In this document: in pieces, positions 8,769 to 17,574 of the stretch
Layout of the letters: each line of letters opens with the position of its first letter
Position numbering within the stretch: position 1 is the first letter of the stretch
Source of the DNA: Bacteroidales bacterium
Lineage (GTDB): Bacteria; Bacteroidota; Bacteroidia; Bacteroidales; UBA932
Direction of reading: 5' to 3'
Length of the DNA stretch: 64,000 bases
Assembly: GCA_017480345.1 (NCBI GenBank)
Contig: JAFVAU010000010.1
Span: 40,083 to 104,082, forward strand
Position numbers and translations under genes: made by a program
Notes under the pieces: model-generated
Databases searched by the model: none
Told to the model about the DNA's origin: nothing
The model's input: the letters and a program-made list of their open reading frames with translations, nothing else

Positions 8769-8869
8769 ATCGGCCCACGGGCTGGCACTCTTTTGCAAGT
8801 GCTTGTCTTATAATCTGTTATAAAACGTCTCCAGCCCGAAGGGTCCTTTTTATCGGCCTACGGGCTGGA
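8769..8869. repeat. Intergenic repeat with two ATCGGCC...CGGGCTGG units
   Basis: ATCGGCCCACGGGCTGG (from 8769) and ATCGGCCTACGGGCTGG (from 8852) differ by one base. The second pairs with TCCAGCCCG at 8830-8838 to form a 9-bp stem with CGGGCTGGA at 8861-8869. It lies between the 3' ends of the convergent genes truA and glyA; no gene is visible here. Confidence 0.6.
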
Positions 8870-8900
8870 AGTATTTTTACAATCGTCTATGGATTAAGCA

Positions 8901-8930
8901 CTTACGCCTTGCGCCAAAGCCCGGCGTAAG
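8901..8930. repeat. Hairpin repeat downstream of glyA
   Basis: CTTACGCC (8901-8908) and GGCGTAAG (8923-8930) flank TTGCGCCAAAGCCC. The loop and right side closely match the stronger hairpin at 12093-12133, so the two are copies of one dispersed family. It may help end glyA transcription, although there is no U-tract. Confidence 0.65.
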
Positions 8931-8960
8931 CGGGGAGATGCAAAGCGGGCGGGCAAAAGC

Positions 8961-10304
8961 CTAATACCGGTTCAGCGGGCGGCCGGAGGTCATCATGTGC
9001 ACTTTGCGCTTGACTTCTTCCAGGACCTGCTTGTGGGCTTCGAGCTCTGCTTTCTGCGCTTCGGTGGGTTCCTTGGCGGTAATGGCCTCGAAATGCTCAT
9101 TGGCCGATGACAGCACCGTCTCAATCAGATCCACGATAACGGTCATGTCTTTCTCCTCAAAACCGCGGGAAGTGATGGCCGGCGTGCCGATACGGAGGCC
9201 GCTGGTGGCAAAGGCGCTGCGGCTGTCGAAAGGAACCATGTTCTTGTTCACCGTGATATCGGCCCTCACCAGTTCCTTCTCTGCCACGCGTCCCGTCAAA
9301 GCCGGGAATTTGGTGCGGAGGTCTATGAGCATGAGGTGGTTGTCCGTTCCTCCGGAGATAATCTTGTAGCCCAGGTTGACAAAGGCCTGGCACATGGCGG
9401 CGGCGTTGGCCACCACCTGCTGCTGGTACTCCTTGAATTCCGGCTGGGAGGCCTCGTAGAAAGCTACGGCCTTGGCGGCGATCACGTGCTCCAGCGGACC
9501 GCCCTGGATGCCCGGGAAGACGCTGGAATTGAGGATGGCGCTCATCTTCTTAATTTCTCCCTTGGGCGTGGTGAGGCCCCAGGGGTTGTCGAAGTCCTTG
9601 CCCATGAGGATGATGCCGCCGCGGGGACCGCGGAGCGTCTTGTGGGTGGTGGACGTGACGATATGGGCGTATTTTACGGGGTTCTTGAGGAGCCCGGCGG
9701 CAATGAGGCCTGCCGTGTGGGCCATGTCTATCCAGAGGATGGCGCCCACCTTGTCTGCGATGGCACGCATGCGCTCATAATCCCATTCGCGGGAATAGGC
9801 CGATGCTCCGCCGATGATGAGCTTGGGTTTGCACTCAAGGGCCTTGCGCTCCATCTCGTCATAATCCACCATGCCGGTGTCCGGGTTCAGGCCATAGGCC
9901 ACCGGATGATACAGCAGGCCGGAGGCGTTGACGGGGGAACCGTGGGTAAGATGACCTCCCATGGAAAGGTCCAGTCCCATGAAGGTATCTCCGGGCTTGA
10001 GGATGGCCATGGTGACGGCCATGTTGGCCTGGGCGCCGGAGTGGGGCTGCACATTGGCATACTCCGCTTCAAACAGGGCGCAGAGACGGTCAATGGCCAG
10101 CTGCTCAATCTGGTCCACCACCTCGCAGCCGCCGTAATAGCGCTTGCCGGGGTAGCCTTCCGCATACTTGTTGGTACAGACGGAGCCCATGGCGGCGAGC
10201 ACCTGGTCCGATACATAGTTCTCGGAAGCGATGAGTTCCAGGCCGGAAGACTGGCGTTCCTGCTCTTTCTTGATGAGATCGAAAATTTGAAGGTCTTGTT
10301 TCAT
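8961..10304 (-). CDS. glyA: Serine hydroxymethyltransferase
   Basis: The 447-residue protein interconverts serine and glycine with tetrahydrofolate, using PLP. The PLP lysine is Lys222 in [13 protein letters not shown], and the substrate and cofactor motifs LIASENY (24-30) and QPHSGAQAN (86-94) are intact. Compared with the E. coli enzyme, the C-terminal region holds a charged helix (around 405-435) before the conserved SGRPLNRY end. It is monocistronic, with a TATCTTTG box 27 nt upstream. It links with serC-serA further right in serine and one-carbon metabolism, though not in one operon. Confidence 0.95.
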   Translation of the reverse strand: MKQDLQIFDLIKKEQERQSSGLELIASENYVSDQVLAAMGSVCTNKYAEGYPGKRYYGGCEVVDQIEQLAIDRLCALFEAEYANVQPHSGAQANMAVTMAILKPGDTFMGLDLSMGGHLTHGSPVNASGLLYHPVAYGLNPDTGMVDYDEMERKALECKPKLIIGGASAYSREWDYERMRAIADKVGAILWIDMAHTAGLIAAGLLKNPVKYAHIVTSTTHKTLRGPRGGIILMGKDFDNPWGLTTPKGEIKKMSAILNSSVFPGIQGGPLEHVIAAKAVAFYEASQPEFKEYQQQVVANAAAMCQAFVNLGYKIISGGTDNHLMLIDLRTKFPALTGRVAEKELVRADITVNKNMVPFDSRSAFATSGLRIGTPAITSRGFEEKDMTVIVDLIETVLSSANEHFEAITAKEPTEAQKAELEAHKQVLEEVKRKVHMMTSGRPLNRY

Positions 10305-10331
10305 ATGTGGCTTAGTATTCTTTCTATCCTA

Positions 10332-10339
10332 CAAAGATA
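10332..10339 (-). promoter_or_regulatory. -7 promoter box of glyA
   Basis: TATCTTTG on the minus strand, 27 nt before the glyA ATG. It is back to back with the box of the divergent methyltransferase gene. Confidence 0.65.
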
Positions 10340-10361
10340 AGATTTTTACTTGGAAAAGCAT

Positions 10362-10369
10362 TAACTTTG
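10362..10369 (+). promoter_or_regulatory. -7 promoter box of the SpoU-type methyltransferase gene
   Basis: TAACTTTG matches TAnnTTTG. The ATG follows after only 5 nt, predicting an almost leaderless mRNA. Confidence 0.65.
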
Positions 10370-10374
10370 CAAAC

Positions 10375-10905
10375 ATGAAAGACCGAAAACTCCTCAATAT
10401 CGAACTGGGCCGCCTGACGGCCGATGAGTACAGGGACAAACGCCCGGAAAGCGGCCTGGTGCTGGTGCTGGACAACGTACGCAGCGCCCACAATGTGGGC
10501 AGCGCCTTCCGTACCTCCGACGCCTTCGGGGTGGACAGGCTGTTCCTGGGAGGGATCTGCCCCGTACCGCCCTCTCCGGAGCTTCGGAAAGTGGCCCTGG
10601 GAGCGGAGGAAGTGGTTCCTTTCGAGCATGTGGAAGATGTGCTTGCCCTGGTGAACCGCCTGAAGGCCGATGGCTACACCGTGGCGGCCGTGGAGCAGAC
10701 GGTCCATTCCGTGAAGCTGGACCGGTTCCGGCGGGAGAGCGGAAAGAAGTACGCCCTCGTCTTCGGCAATGAAGTGGAGGGCGTACAGCAGTCTGTGGTG
10801 GATGCCTGCGATTTCTCGCTGGAGATACCCCAACAGGGCACCAAGCACTCGCTCAACGTCTCGGTTTCCGTGGGCGTGGTGCTGTGGGGGCTTATTTCAA
10901 AGTAG
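10375..10905 (+). CDS. SpoU/TrmH-family RNA 2'-O-methyltransferase
   Basis: The 176-residue SPOUT-fold protein has the three SpoU motifs: NVRSAHNVGSAFRT from residue 34, LVFGNEVEGV in the middle, and IPQQGTKHSLNVSVS near the C-terminus, which forms the knot that binds S-adenosylmethionine. There is no N-terminal substrate-binding domain beyond about 25 residues, so whether the target is tRNA or rRNA cannot be told from sequence. Its last 14 bases overlap the 3' end of the convergent glycosyltransferase gene. Confidence 0.88.
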   Translation: MKDRKLLNIELGRLTADEYRDKRPESGLVLVLDNVRSAHNVGSAFRTSDAFGVDRLFLGGICPVPPSPELRKVALGAEEVVPFEHVEDVLALVNRLKADGYTVAAVEQTVHSVKLDRFRRESGKKYALVFGNEVEGVQQSVVDACDFSLEIPQQGTKHSLNVSVSVGVVLWGLISK

Positions 10906-12055
10906 CAGCCAGGGCGTCACGGAACGCGATGGCAGACTTCTCTATATCATACTTTTCCATGGACTTGGCGTGGCGAAGGCCCATCTCCCAGCGCTCCTGG
11001 GGGTGGTCCAGCCAGTAGTCAATGCGATTGGCCAGCGCCTCGGGGTTCTGGGCCGGGAAGGTGCAGCGACGGTCCAGGGCAAATTGGGACGTTCCGCTGT
11101 AGCGGCTCACGGCAATGATGGGGCAGGCGCCCTGCTGCATGGCTTCCATGATGGAAAGACCTTCCACCTCCAGGGGCGCGCAGTGCGGGCAGAGATCGGC
11201 CGTGGCTGCCAGTTGCCGAAGCTCGTCACGGGTGTTGAAACTGAAAACGGGCTCGTAGCCGAAAACGCCCTCCTTGTACATCTTGGCGGCCTTTTTCTTA
11301 TAGCGCTTGCTCTGAGGACCGTTCCCGGCAAAATGAAGGCGGATACGCTTGGCATACTTGCTGTAACGCATGGCTTCCATGAGCGTGGGCTGGTCTTTCT
11401 CATGGGAAAGCCGGCCGATATACAGAATCTCGAAGGGACGCTCCGGGTCCAGGTAATTCTCCGGAGGGGTCTGCGGCCGGCGGCATTCATCCGGAATGAT
11501 GCCGTTGGAGATGACGCCCAGCTTGGCCTTGAAGTGGTAACGGCGAAGGCGGTCCAGCACCGTTTCGGTGGGGCACTGCACAAAGGCGCACTCATTATAG
11601 ATATGCTTTCTCCAGGCCTTGAGCAGCGTCTGGTTAATCCACTTCCAATTGCGGAGCGGGCCTATCCCCAGCGAGTAAATCAGGTTCTCCGGGAACATGT
11701 GGAAGGTGGCCGTAAGGGGCTTGCCATACTTCTTTGCCGCCTTGATGGCCTTCCACTGCAGCACGAAGGTTTCCTCCAGATGGACCACATCGGCCCAACG
11801 CACCGCTTCCTCAATCACCTTGACATCGCCGTCGGCATAGGAGAAGCCGCTGGACTCGATGATGGGCTGGAAGATGGGGAATATGAATTCCTTCAGCGGA
11901 AAGTCCGGCTGGGGACCGTTGGGGTCCGGATTGGGACCTGCCAGGATGCGCACATCCTCTCCGATGGCCTTGAGGGCCGCCACCGTCCGGCGGGCCGATG
12001 CCGAAATCCCGTTTCCCGGGATATAGTAGTTGTTGATTACGAACAGTATTTTCAT
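10892..12055 (-). CDS. Glycosyltransferase, GT4-type
   Basis: I chose the ATG at 12055 (MKILFVINNYYIPGNG, the first Rossmann strand of a GT-B enzyme); the longer frame to 12088 runs through the promoter box. The 387-residue protein has a C-terminal nucleotide-sugar domain with LYIGRLSHEKDQPTLMEAM and an EGLSIMEAM segment matching the E-x7-E motif of GT4 retaining enzymes. There is no signal peptide. The acceptor and the sugar are unknown, and no polysaccharide cluster surrounds it. The box TATCTTTG ends 8 nt before the ATG. Confidence 0.82.
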   Translation of the reverse strand: MKILFVINNYYIPGNGISASARRTVAALKAIGEDVRILAGPNPDPNGPQPDFPLKEFIFPIFQPIIESSGFSYADGDVKVIEEAVRWADVVHLEETFVLQWKAIKAAKKYGKPLTATFHMFPENLIYSLGIGPLRNWKWINQTLLKAWRKHIYNECAFVQCPTETVLDRLRRYHFKAKLGVISNGIIPDECRRPQTPPENYLDPERPFEILYIGRLSHEKDQPTLMEAMRYSKYAKRIRLHFAGNGPQSKRYKKKAAKMYKEGVFGYEPVFSFNTRDELRQLAATADLCPHCAPLEVEGLSIMEAMQQGACPIIAVSRYSGTSQFALDRRCTFPAQNPEALANRIDYWLDHPQERWEMGLRHAKSMEKYDIEKSAIAFRDALAATLK

Positions 12056-12063
12056 AGCGGGTG

Positions 12064-12071
12064 CAAAGATA
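12064..12071 (-). promoter_or_regulatory. -7 promoter box of the glycosyltransferase gene
   Basis: TATCTTTG on the minus strand ends 8 nt before the chosen ATG, so the predicted leader is only a few nucleotides. Confidence 0.6.
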
Positions 12072-12092
12072 CGAATAATTACTGACATAACC

Positions 12093-12133
12093 CTCTCCCC
12101 GCTTGCGCCAAAGCCCGGCGCAAGCGGGGAGAG
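12093..12133. repeat. Hairpin repeat with perfect 17-bp stem
   Basis: Bases 12093-12109 (CTCTCCCCGCTTGCGCC) pair perfectly with 12117-12133 around AAAGCCC. The core recurs in the hairpin at 8901-8930. It lies 14 bp past the stop of the DUF1015 gene and upstream of the glycosyltransferase promoter. It could end the serC-serA-DUF1015 transcript, but no U-tract follows, so I call it a dispersed repeat. Confidence 0.8.
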
Positions 12134-12147
12134 TAAGCAAGCAGGCT

Positions 12148-13410
12148 TTAATCCAGGCTGTGGATGGCCAGGCCGCTGCGCAGCTTGGGCTCGAACCAGG
12201 TGGTCTTGGGAGGCATGATGTTGCCGGTGTCGGCAATGCGGATGAGCTGTGCCATGGAGACGGGGTAGAGGGCAAAGGCCACTTTCATCTCTCCGGAATC
12301 CACGCGGCGCGAAAGTTCTCCCAGGCCGCGGATGCCACCCACGAAGTCTATGCGCTTGTCTGTACGGAGATCCTTGATTCCCAGTATCTTGTCCAGTACC
12401 AGGTTGCTAAGGATGGTTACATCCAGTACGCCGATAGGGTCCGTGTCGTCGTAGCGGCCGGGCTTGGCGGTGAGGCTGTACCACTTGTCTCCCAGGTACA
12501 TGGAGAAGTTGTGCAGACCCGTGGGACTGTACGGTTTGGCGGGACGGCCGCAGCGCGGCTTGGTGGCCACAGCCACGTCGAAGTCCTCTTCCAGGGCTCT
12601 CAGCAGTCCTTCTTCCGTGAGACCGTTCAGGTCCTTGACCACGCGGTTGTAGTCTATGATGGCCAGTTCGCTCTCCGGGAAGCACACGGCCATGAAGAAG
12701 TTGTATTCCTCATTACCGGTGTGGTGCGGATTCTGGGCCTTCTTCTCCGCGCCCACGCGGGCGGCAGCGGCCGTGCGGTGGTGGCCGTCGGCCACATAGA
12801 AAGCGTCCACCTGGGTGGTGAAGATTTCCGTGATGCGGGCAATGACCGCGTCGTCATCTATAACCCAGAAGGTGTGGGTGAACTTGTTCTCGTCCACGAA
12901 TTTATACTCCGGTTTCCCGGCGGCGGCCGCCGCCATGATGGCCTGGAGCTCCGCATTGTCCTTGTAGGCGAAGAATACTGGCTCAATGTTGGCGTTCTGG
13001 ATGCGGACGTGTACCATGCGGTCGTCCTCCTTGTCCTTGCGGGTGAGTTCGTGCTTCTTGATGACGCCGGAAGCGTAGTCGTCCGTGTGGGCGCAGAGGA
13101 CCAGGCCGTACTGGGTACGCTTGCCCATGGTCTGGGCATAGACATAGTACTTTTCCTTCTCGTCCTGCACCAGCCAGCCTCTCTGCTTCCAGAGCTTGAA
13201 ATTCTCCACGGCCTTGTCATAGGTGCGTTGCTCGTGCTCACCTGCGATGGGCTGGAAGTCAATCTCCGGCTTGGTGATGTGCAGGAGGCTCTTTTCACCG
13301 GCCATGGCCAGGGCTTCCTCGGAGTTGAGGACATCATACGGGGGAGCCGCCACTTCGGTGACCAGGTTCTTGGGAGGGCGGATCGCTGCAAAGGGTTTTA
13401 CGCGTACCAT
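12148..13410 (-). CDS. DUF1015 family protein linked to serine biosynthesis genes
   Basis: The 420-residue protein begins MVRVKPFAAIRPPKNL and continues with APPYDVLNSEEA, both typical of DUF1015; the central VADGHHRTAAAARVG is its most conserved stretch, with two adjacent histidines that suggest a metal or catalytic site. No membrane segment is visible. It starts one base after the serA stop and is last in the serC-serA operon. That placement recurs in Bacteroidetes and suggests a role in serine or phosphoserine metabolism, but no activity is established to my knowledge. Confidence 0.88.
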   Translation of the reverse strand: MVRVKPFAAIRPPKNLVTEVAAPPYDVLNSEEALAMAGEKSLLHITKPEIDFQPIAGEHEQRTYDKAVENFKLWKQRGWLVQDEKEKYYVYAQTMGKRTQYGLVLCAHTDDYASGVIKKHELTRKDKEDDRMVHVRIQNANIEPVFFAYKDNAELQAIMAAAAAGKPEYKFVDENKFTHTFWVIDDDAVIARITEIFTTQVDAFYVADGHHRTAAAARVGAEKKAQNPHHTGNEEYNFFMAVCFPESELAIIDYNRVVKDLNGLTEEGLLRALEEDFDVAVATKPRCGRPAKPYSPTGLHNFSMYLGDKWYSLTAKPGRYDDTDPIGVLDVTILSNLVLDKILGIKDLRTDKRIDFVGGIRGLGELSRRVDSGEMKVAFALYPVSMAQLIRIADTGNIMPPKTTWFEPKLRSGLAIHSLD

Positions 13411-13411
13411 A

Positions 13412-14332
13412 CTATTTGTTTACTTGGAATTTACGGTTTCCGGTGGCGAAGAAATCCACAATCTGGCGGGCGGCGGCCAGGCCGGCGTTCACATTGGCTT
13501 CGGCCGTCTGGGCACCCATCTTCTTGGGCGTGGCAAAGACACGGTGGCCAAAATGTTTGGTGAGCTCGTCATAGATGTCGGGCATCACATCGGCCACGTA
13601 CTTGAGGTCCGGACGGTCTTCCAGGGCTCTGAACAAGCCGTCTTCGTCTATCACTTCCTTGCGGGCGGTATTCACCAGCGTGGCTCCCTTGGGCATCTTG
13701 GTGATGAGGTCGTAGCCGATGCTCTTGATGGTGGAGGGAAGGGCGGGGATGTGGATGGAAAGGTAGTCTGAGTTGGCATACAGCTCTTCCAGGGAATGGA
13801 CGGGCCTGGCTCCTCCGGCCACAATCTGCTCATCCGTGAGGAAGGGGTCCAGGGCCGATATCTCCATGCCCAGGGCGCTGGCCTTCTGCCCCACCAGGCG
13901 GCCGACGTTGCCATAGGCCTGTACGCCCAGGCGCTTGCCCTGGAGCTCGGAACCCGTGGCGGGCGTGAACTGGGTGCGGGCCATGAAAATCATCAGGCCC
14001 AGGGCCAGTTCGGCCACGGCGTTGGAGTTCTGGCCGGGGGTGTTCATGACCACGATGTTCCGGGCCGTGGCGGCAGCGAGATCCACGTTGTCAAAGCCGG
14101 CACCGGCACGCACCACAATCTTGAGCTTGGGGGCGGCGGACATCACCTCCCCGGTGACTTTGTCGGAGCGGATGATGAGGGCTTCGGCGTCGGAGACGGC
14201 GGCTGTGAGGGCCTCCTGGCTGGTATAGTTTTCCAATTTTTCTACCGTGTGACCGGCCTCGGTGAGGATGGATACGATGCCTTCCACCGCCTTGGCGGCA
14301 AAGGGCTTCTGGGTGGCGAGCAGTACTTTCAT
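13412..14332 (-). CDS. serA: D-3-phosphoglycerate dehydrogenase, short form
   Basis: The 306-residue NAD-dependent enzyme carries out the first step of serine synthesis. The dinucleotide motif is YGNVGR (140-145) and the catalytic Arg lies in NTARKEVIDE (Arg224). At the position of the usual catalytic His (TPHIGAS) the sequence reads TPKKMGAQT, so Lys270 replaces His. This substitution is a feature of the short, ACT-less PGDHs of Bacteroidetes and Entamoeba rather than a defect. There is no C-terminal regulatory domain, so feedback inhibition by serine through an ACT domain is not expected. The start overlaps the serC stop as TAATG. Confidence 0.92.
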   Translation of the reverse strand: MKVLLATQKPFAAKAVEGIVSILTEAGHTVEKLENYTSQEALTAAVSDAEALIIRSDKVTGEVMSAAPKLKIVVRAGAGFDNVDLAAATARNIVVMNTPGQNSNAVAELALGLMIFMARTQFTPATGSELQGKRLGVQAYGNVGRLVGQKASALGMEISALDPFLTDEQIVAGGARPVHSLEELYANSDYLSIHIPALPSTIKSIGYDLITKMPKGATLVNTARKEVIDEDGLFRALEDRPDLKYVADVMPDIYDELTKHFGHRVFATPKKMGAQTAEANVNAGLAAARQIVDFFATGNRKFQVNK

Positions 14333-15408
14333 TACTTCTTCAGTTTTTCAAATTCTTGCATGCAGTCTACCAGGGCCTGGACGTCTTCCAAGGTGCAGGC
14401 GTTGTACAGGGAGGCACGGAAACCGCCCACGGAGCGGTGGCCCTTGATGCCCACCATGCCGCGCTCCTTGGCGAAGGCCATGAATTCATCCTGCAGGGTC
14501 TCGTAGCCGGGTGCCATCACGAAGCACACGTTCATGAGGGAGCGGTCTTCCACAGCGGCTGTACCCACGAAGAGGCTGTTGCGGTCAATTTCTCCGTAGA
14601 GGAGAGCGGCCTTCTGTTGGTTCACTTTCTGGATGGCGGTCACACCGCCCACGCTCTTGATCCACTTGAGGGTCTCGTTCATCACGAAGATGTTGAACAC
14701 CGGCGGGGTGTTGAACATGGACAGTTTGTCAATGTGGGTGCGGTAGTCCAGCATGGTGGGGATGTGACGGGAAACGCGGCCCAGGGACTCCTTGCGGATG
14801 ATGGCGAAGATGACACCGGCCGGGCCCACGTTCTTCTGGGCGCCGCCGTAGATGAGGTCGTACTTGCTCACGTCCACCGGGCGGGACATGATGTCGGAGG
14901 ACATATCGGCAATCAGGGGGCAGGGGCAGTCCATGTCTTCCTTGATTTCCGTACCATAGATGGTGTTGTTGGTGGTGATATGGAGGTAGTCCAGATCGGA
15001 GGGAATCTCAAAGCCCTTGGGGATATAGCTGTAGTTCTTGTCCTGGGAGCAGGCGATGGCATAGGCTTCGCCGATTCCCTGGGCCTCCACCAGGGCCTTG
15101 TGGGCCCAGACGCCGGTATCCAGGTAGGCGGCCTTCTTCTCCAGGTAATTCATGGCCACATAGAGGAACTGAAGGGAGGCGCCTCCGCCCAGGAACACCA
15201 CCTCGTGGGTGTCCGGAATGTTCAGGAGTTCTTTCCACAGGGCGCGGCACTCGTCCATCACGGCATCCCACTCTTTGGTGCGGTGGCTGATGGAAAGGAC
15301 GGAGATACCGGTGCCGCTGAAATCCTTGAGAGCGGCGATGGCATTGTCAATGGCTACCTGCGGAAGGAGGCAGGGGCCTGCATTGAAGACATGAACTTTT
15401 TTGGACAT
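14332..15408 (-). CDS. serC: Phosphoserine aminotransferase
   Basis: The 358-residue PLP enzyme converts 3-phosphohydroxypyruvate to phosphoserine, the step after SerA. The PLP lysine is Lys192 in [12 protein letters not shown]; the N-terminus ([10 protein letters not shown]) and [10 protein letters not shown] (39-48), part of the phosphate-binding region, are intact. It is the first gene of serC-serA-DUF1015. An imperfect -7 box (TAACTTTC) lies 39 nt upstream. Confidence 0.95.
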   Translation of the reverse strand: MSKKVHVFNAGPCLLPQVAIDNAIAALKDFSGTGISVLSISHRTKEWDAVMDECRALWKELLNIPDTHEVVFLGGGASLQFLYVAMNYLEKKAAYLDTGVWAHKALVEAQGIGEAYAIACSQDKNYSYIPKGFEIPSDLDYLHITTNNTIYGTEIKEDMDCPCPLIADMSSDIMSRPVDVSKYDLIYGGAQKNVGPAGVIFAIIRKESLGRVSRHIPTMLDYRTHIDKLSMFNTPPVFNIFVMNETLKWIKSVGGVTAIQKVNQQKAALLYGEIDRNSLFVGTAAVEDRSLMNVCFVMAPGYETLQDEFMAFAKERGMVGIKGHRSVGGFRASLYNACTLEDVQALVDCMQEFEKLKK

Positions 15409-15447
15409 AATCGGATATTTGTTAAAATTTTTTAGCGTTATGGTTTC

Positions 15448-15455
15448 GAAAGTTA
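15448..15455 (-). promoter_or_regulatory. Possible -7 box of the serC operon
   Basis: TAACTTTC on the minus strand matches TAnnTTTG except for the last base. It lies 39 nt before the serC ATG in an AT-rich gap. Confidence 0.35.
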
Positions 15456-15475
15456 CGGATTTTTATTGAAAAAAG

Positions 15476-16075
15476 CTATAATTCTTCCAAATTTACTTTA
15501 TCGGCCAGCCTGTCCCTGAAATCTTCCACGGCGGAAAGGCGGACCCGGACTTCCAATGAGCAGGTTTCTCCGAACTCCTGGGCACTCTGGGGCAGGTCCA
15601 TGTCCTTGAGCACCTTCATGACGGCGTTCATGGAAAGGTAGTCAAAGCGCAGGCGGAAGCGCCTGGCGGCCGTCTTCTGGATGAGGGTGGCCTGGGAGAG
15701 GGCATCGGCCGATGAGATTTTGTACGCCCGGATGAGGCCGGGGATGCCCAGCTTGATGCCGCCGAACCAGCGCACCACCACCACCAGCACGTCGCTCAGG
15801 CCCAGAGAGTCAATCTGCCCCAGGATGGGACGGCCGGCGCTGCCGGAGGGTTCTCCGTCGTCGGAGGCACGCCAGACATCCCCCTGACAGCCCAGCCGAT
15901 AGGCAAAACAGTGATGGCGGGCATCGTGGTACTGCTTTTTGAGGCCGGCCACGATGTCCTTCACCTGCTCCGGGGTTTCCACGGGGTAGGCCAGCGCCAG
16001 AAAGCGCGACCCGTTGTCCTTGAAAAGGCCCTCGGAGGGGGCTGCGATGCTCTTGTATCGGTCGGAGGTTTCCAT
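15476..16075 (-). CDS. YigZ/IMPACT-family protein (UPF0029)
   Basis: The 199-residue protein contains the family core ASDDGEPSGSAGRPIL at about 73-88 followed by VVVRWFGGIKLG, which identify the UPF0029 N-terminal domain of bacterial YigZ and eukaryotic IMPACT. The C-terminal about 70 residues correspond to the second domain with a ferredoxin-like fold. Bacterial members are of uncertain function, and a role around translation is often proposed from the IMPACT link. It is a single gene, with an imperfect -7 box only 6 nt before the ATG. Confidence 0.85.
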   Translation of the reverse strand: METSDRYKSIAAPSEGLFKDNGSRFLALAYPVETPEQVKDIVAGLKKQYHDARHHCFAYRLGCQGDVWRASDDGEPSGSAGRPILGQIDSLGLSDVLVVVVRWFGGIKLGIPGLIRAYKISSADALSQATLIQKTAARRFRLRFDYLSMNAVMKVLKDMDLPQSAQEFGETCSLEVRVRLSAVEDFRDRLADKVNLEEL

Positions 16076-16081
16076 CTTCCG

Positions 16082-16089
16082 CGAAAGTA
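16082..16089 (-). promoter_or_regulatory. Possible -7 box of the yigZ-like gene
   Basis: TACTTTCG matches TAnnTTTG at all but the seventh position and ends 6 nt before the ATG at 16075. Confidence 0.35.
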
Positions 16090-16131
16090 GTGTTTTTTAA
16101 GATAATTTGCAACGGAACCGGAAAAAAGCAG

Positions 16132-16139
16132 TATCTTTG
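16132..16139 (+). promoter_or_regulatory. -7 promoter box of the pRiA4b-ORF3-like / miaA operon
   Basis: TATCTTTG, 25 nt before the ATG. A TTTGC about 22 nt further upstream fits the -33 TTTG element. A GAGAAGGA stretch lies 4 nt before the start, one of few Shine-Dalgarno-like sites in this window. Confidence 0.6.
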
Positions 16140-16164
16140 AGTTCCTAAAAACGAGAAGGAAACT

Positions 16165-16710
16165 ATGGTATTTTCGCTGCGTGTCACCCTTTCGGGTATA
16201 AAAGGGTTTTACAGAGTCTATCAGGTAAACGGCGCCACTACGCTGTATACGCTTCATAAGCAGCTCCGTTCAGATTTGGAATTCCCCCAGGACCAGCTCA
16301 TCATGTTCAAGGGCCTGGACGTGACGGGAGGCGTCGTGGGCCGATGGGGCCTCTTCGACCTGGGAGCCGGAACCGTGGACCAAATGCCCCTGGAGAAAGC
16401 CGTGAAAGCCGGGGTGGACACCTTCGTGTACTTCTACGACGTCACCAACAAAAAGAGCGTGAACATCGTGGTGGAAGGAGAAGCCGATGTCAAAGTGAAT
16501 CCGGATTTCCCCGTCCTGGCCGATTCCAAGGGCCCTAATCCCATCGAATTCGAGAATGGCTATGTGGCCTTCGAAGACCTTCCCGAGCGGCAGCGTCATC
16601 TTCCTGGGGAAGAGGATGATGAGGATTTGGATGACGAAGACATGGACGAGGAAGAGGGGGACGAAGAGGACGAGGACGGAAAGGAAATCTTTGACGAAGG
16701 CGAGGAGTAG
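16165..16710 (+). CDS. pRiA4b ORF-3-like protein with acidic tail
   Basis: The 181-residue protein has a beta-grasp-like N-terminal part (MVFSLRVTLSGIKGFYRVYQ, then TLYTLHKQLRSDLEF) as in the plasmid pRiA4b ORF-3 family, common as a chromosomal gene in Bacteroidetes. Residues from about 150 to the end are almost only D and E, with a few G, M and K. There is no signal peptide or membrane segment. The function is unknown. It is followed after 3 nt by miaA, so the two are co-transcribed. Confidence 0.7.
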   Translation: MVFSLRVTLSGIKGFYRVYQVNGATTLYTLHKQLRSDLEFPQDQLIMFKGLDVTGGVVGRWGLFDLGAGTVDQMPLEKAVKAGVDTFVYFYDVTNKKSVNIVVEGEADVKVNPDFPVLADSKGPNPIEFENGYVAFEDLPERQRHLPGEEDDEDLDDEDMDEEEGDEEDEDGKEIFDEGEE

Positions 16711-16713
16711 TGC

Positions 16714-17574
16714 ATGCCCCGGCGCCTTGAGATCATACTGGGTCCCACCGCTGTCGGAAAAACCGGCTATGCCATCCAGCGTGCGCTGGAAGTAGGGTCT
16801 CCTGTCATCTCCTGCGATTCCCGCCAGATTTACAAGGAACTGAGAATTGGGACGGCCGTTCCCTCCAGAAGGGAGCTTCAGGCCGTCAAGCATTATTTTA
16901 TCCGCACCGTCCCGGTAACCAGGGCCTACAATGCCGGCCTGTATGAGGCCGATGCCCTGAACCTGGTGAACCAGCTTTTTGCGGGGGGGCATGAGACCCT
17001 GGTGATGTGCGGCGGCTCCATGCTGTATATTGACGCGTTCTGCTATGGCCTGGACGATTTCCCGGAGGTGCCCCTCCAACTGCGGGAGCACCTGATGGAA
17101 TGTCTCAAGGACGAAGGGGTGGAGAGCCTGGCGGAGCAGCTGAAGGAACTGGATCCCGTTTCCTATGAGGAACTGGACCTATCCAACGGACAGCGGGTGG
17201 TCCGTGCCTTGGAAGTGAGCATGTATACCGGGAAACCTTTCTCCTCCTTCAAGACCCGCCGTTTCAAGACGCGGGATTTTGAGATTGTGAAAATCGGCCT
17301 GGACCGGCCGCGGGAAGAGCTGTATGAACGCATCAACGCCCGGGTGCTCAAGATGATGGGACAGGGGCTGGAGGAGGAGGCGCGCCGCATGCTGCCCTAC
17401 CGGGACCTGCCGGCCCTGCAGACGGTGGGATACAAGGAACTCTTTGAGTACTTTGACGGAAAATGTGACCTGGATACGGCTGTACGCCACATCCAGGCCA
17501 ATACTCGACATTATGCGAAACGGCAGCTCACCTGGTGGAGGAGAGACGAGGAAATCCAGTGGGTCCGGTTTTAG
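16714..17574 (+). CDS. miaA: tRNA dimethylallyltransferase MiaA
   Basis: The 286-residue enzyme adds a dimethylallyl group to N6 of A37 in tRNAs reading codons that begin with U. The P-loop GPTAVGKT (10-17), the SCDSRQIYKELRIGTA segment that binds substrate and the QRVVRALEV helix are intact. It is second in a two-gene operon. Its stop codon directly abuts the stop of the convergent small gene, so its likely terminator (17702-17724) lies inside that gene. Confidence 0.94.
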   Translation: MPRRLEIILGPTAVGKTGYAIQRALEVGSPVISCDSRQIYKELRIGTAVPSRRELQAVKHYFIRTVPVTRAYNAGLYEADALNLVNQLFAGGHETLVMCGGSMLYIDAFCYGLDDFPEVPLQLREHLMECLKDEGVESLAEQLKELDPVSYEELDLSNGQRVVRALEVSMYTGKPFSSFKTRRFKTRDFEIVKIGLDRPREELYERINARVLKMMGQGLEEEARRMLPYRDLPALQTVGYKELFEYFDGKCDLDTAVRHIQANTRHYAKRQLTWWRRDEEIQWVRF

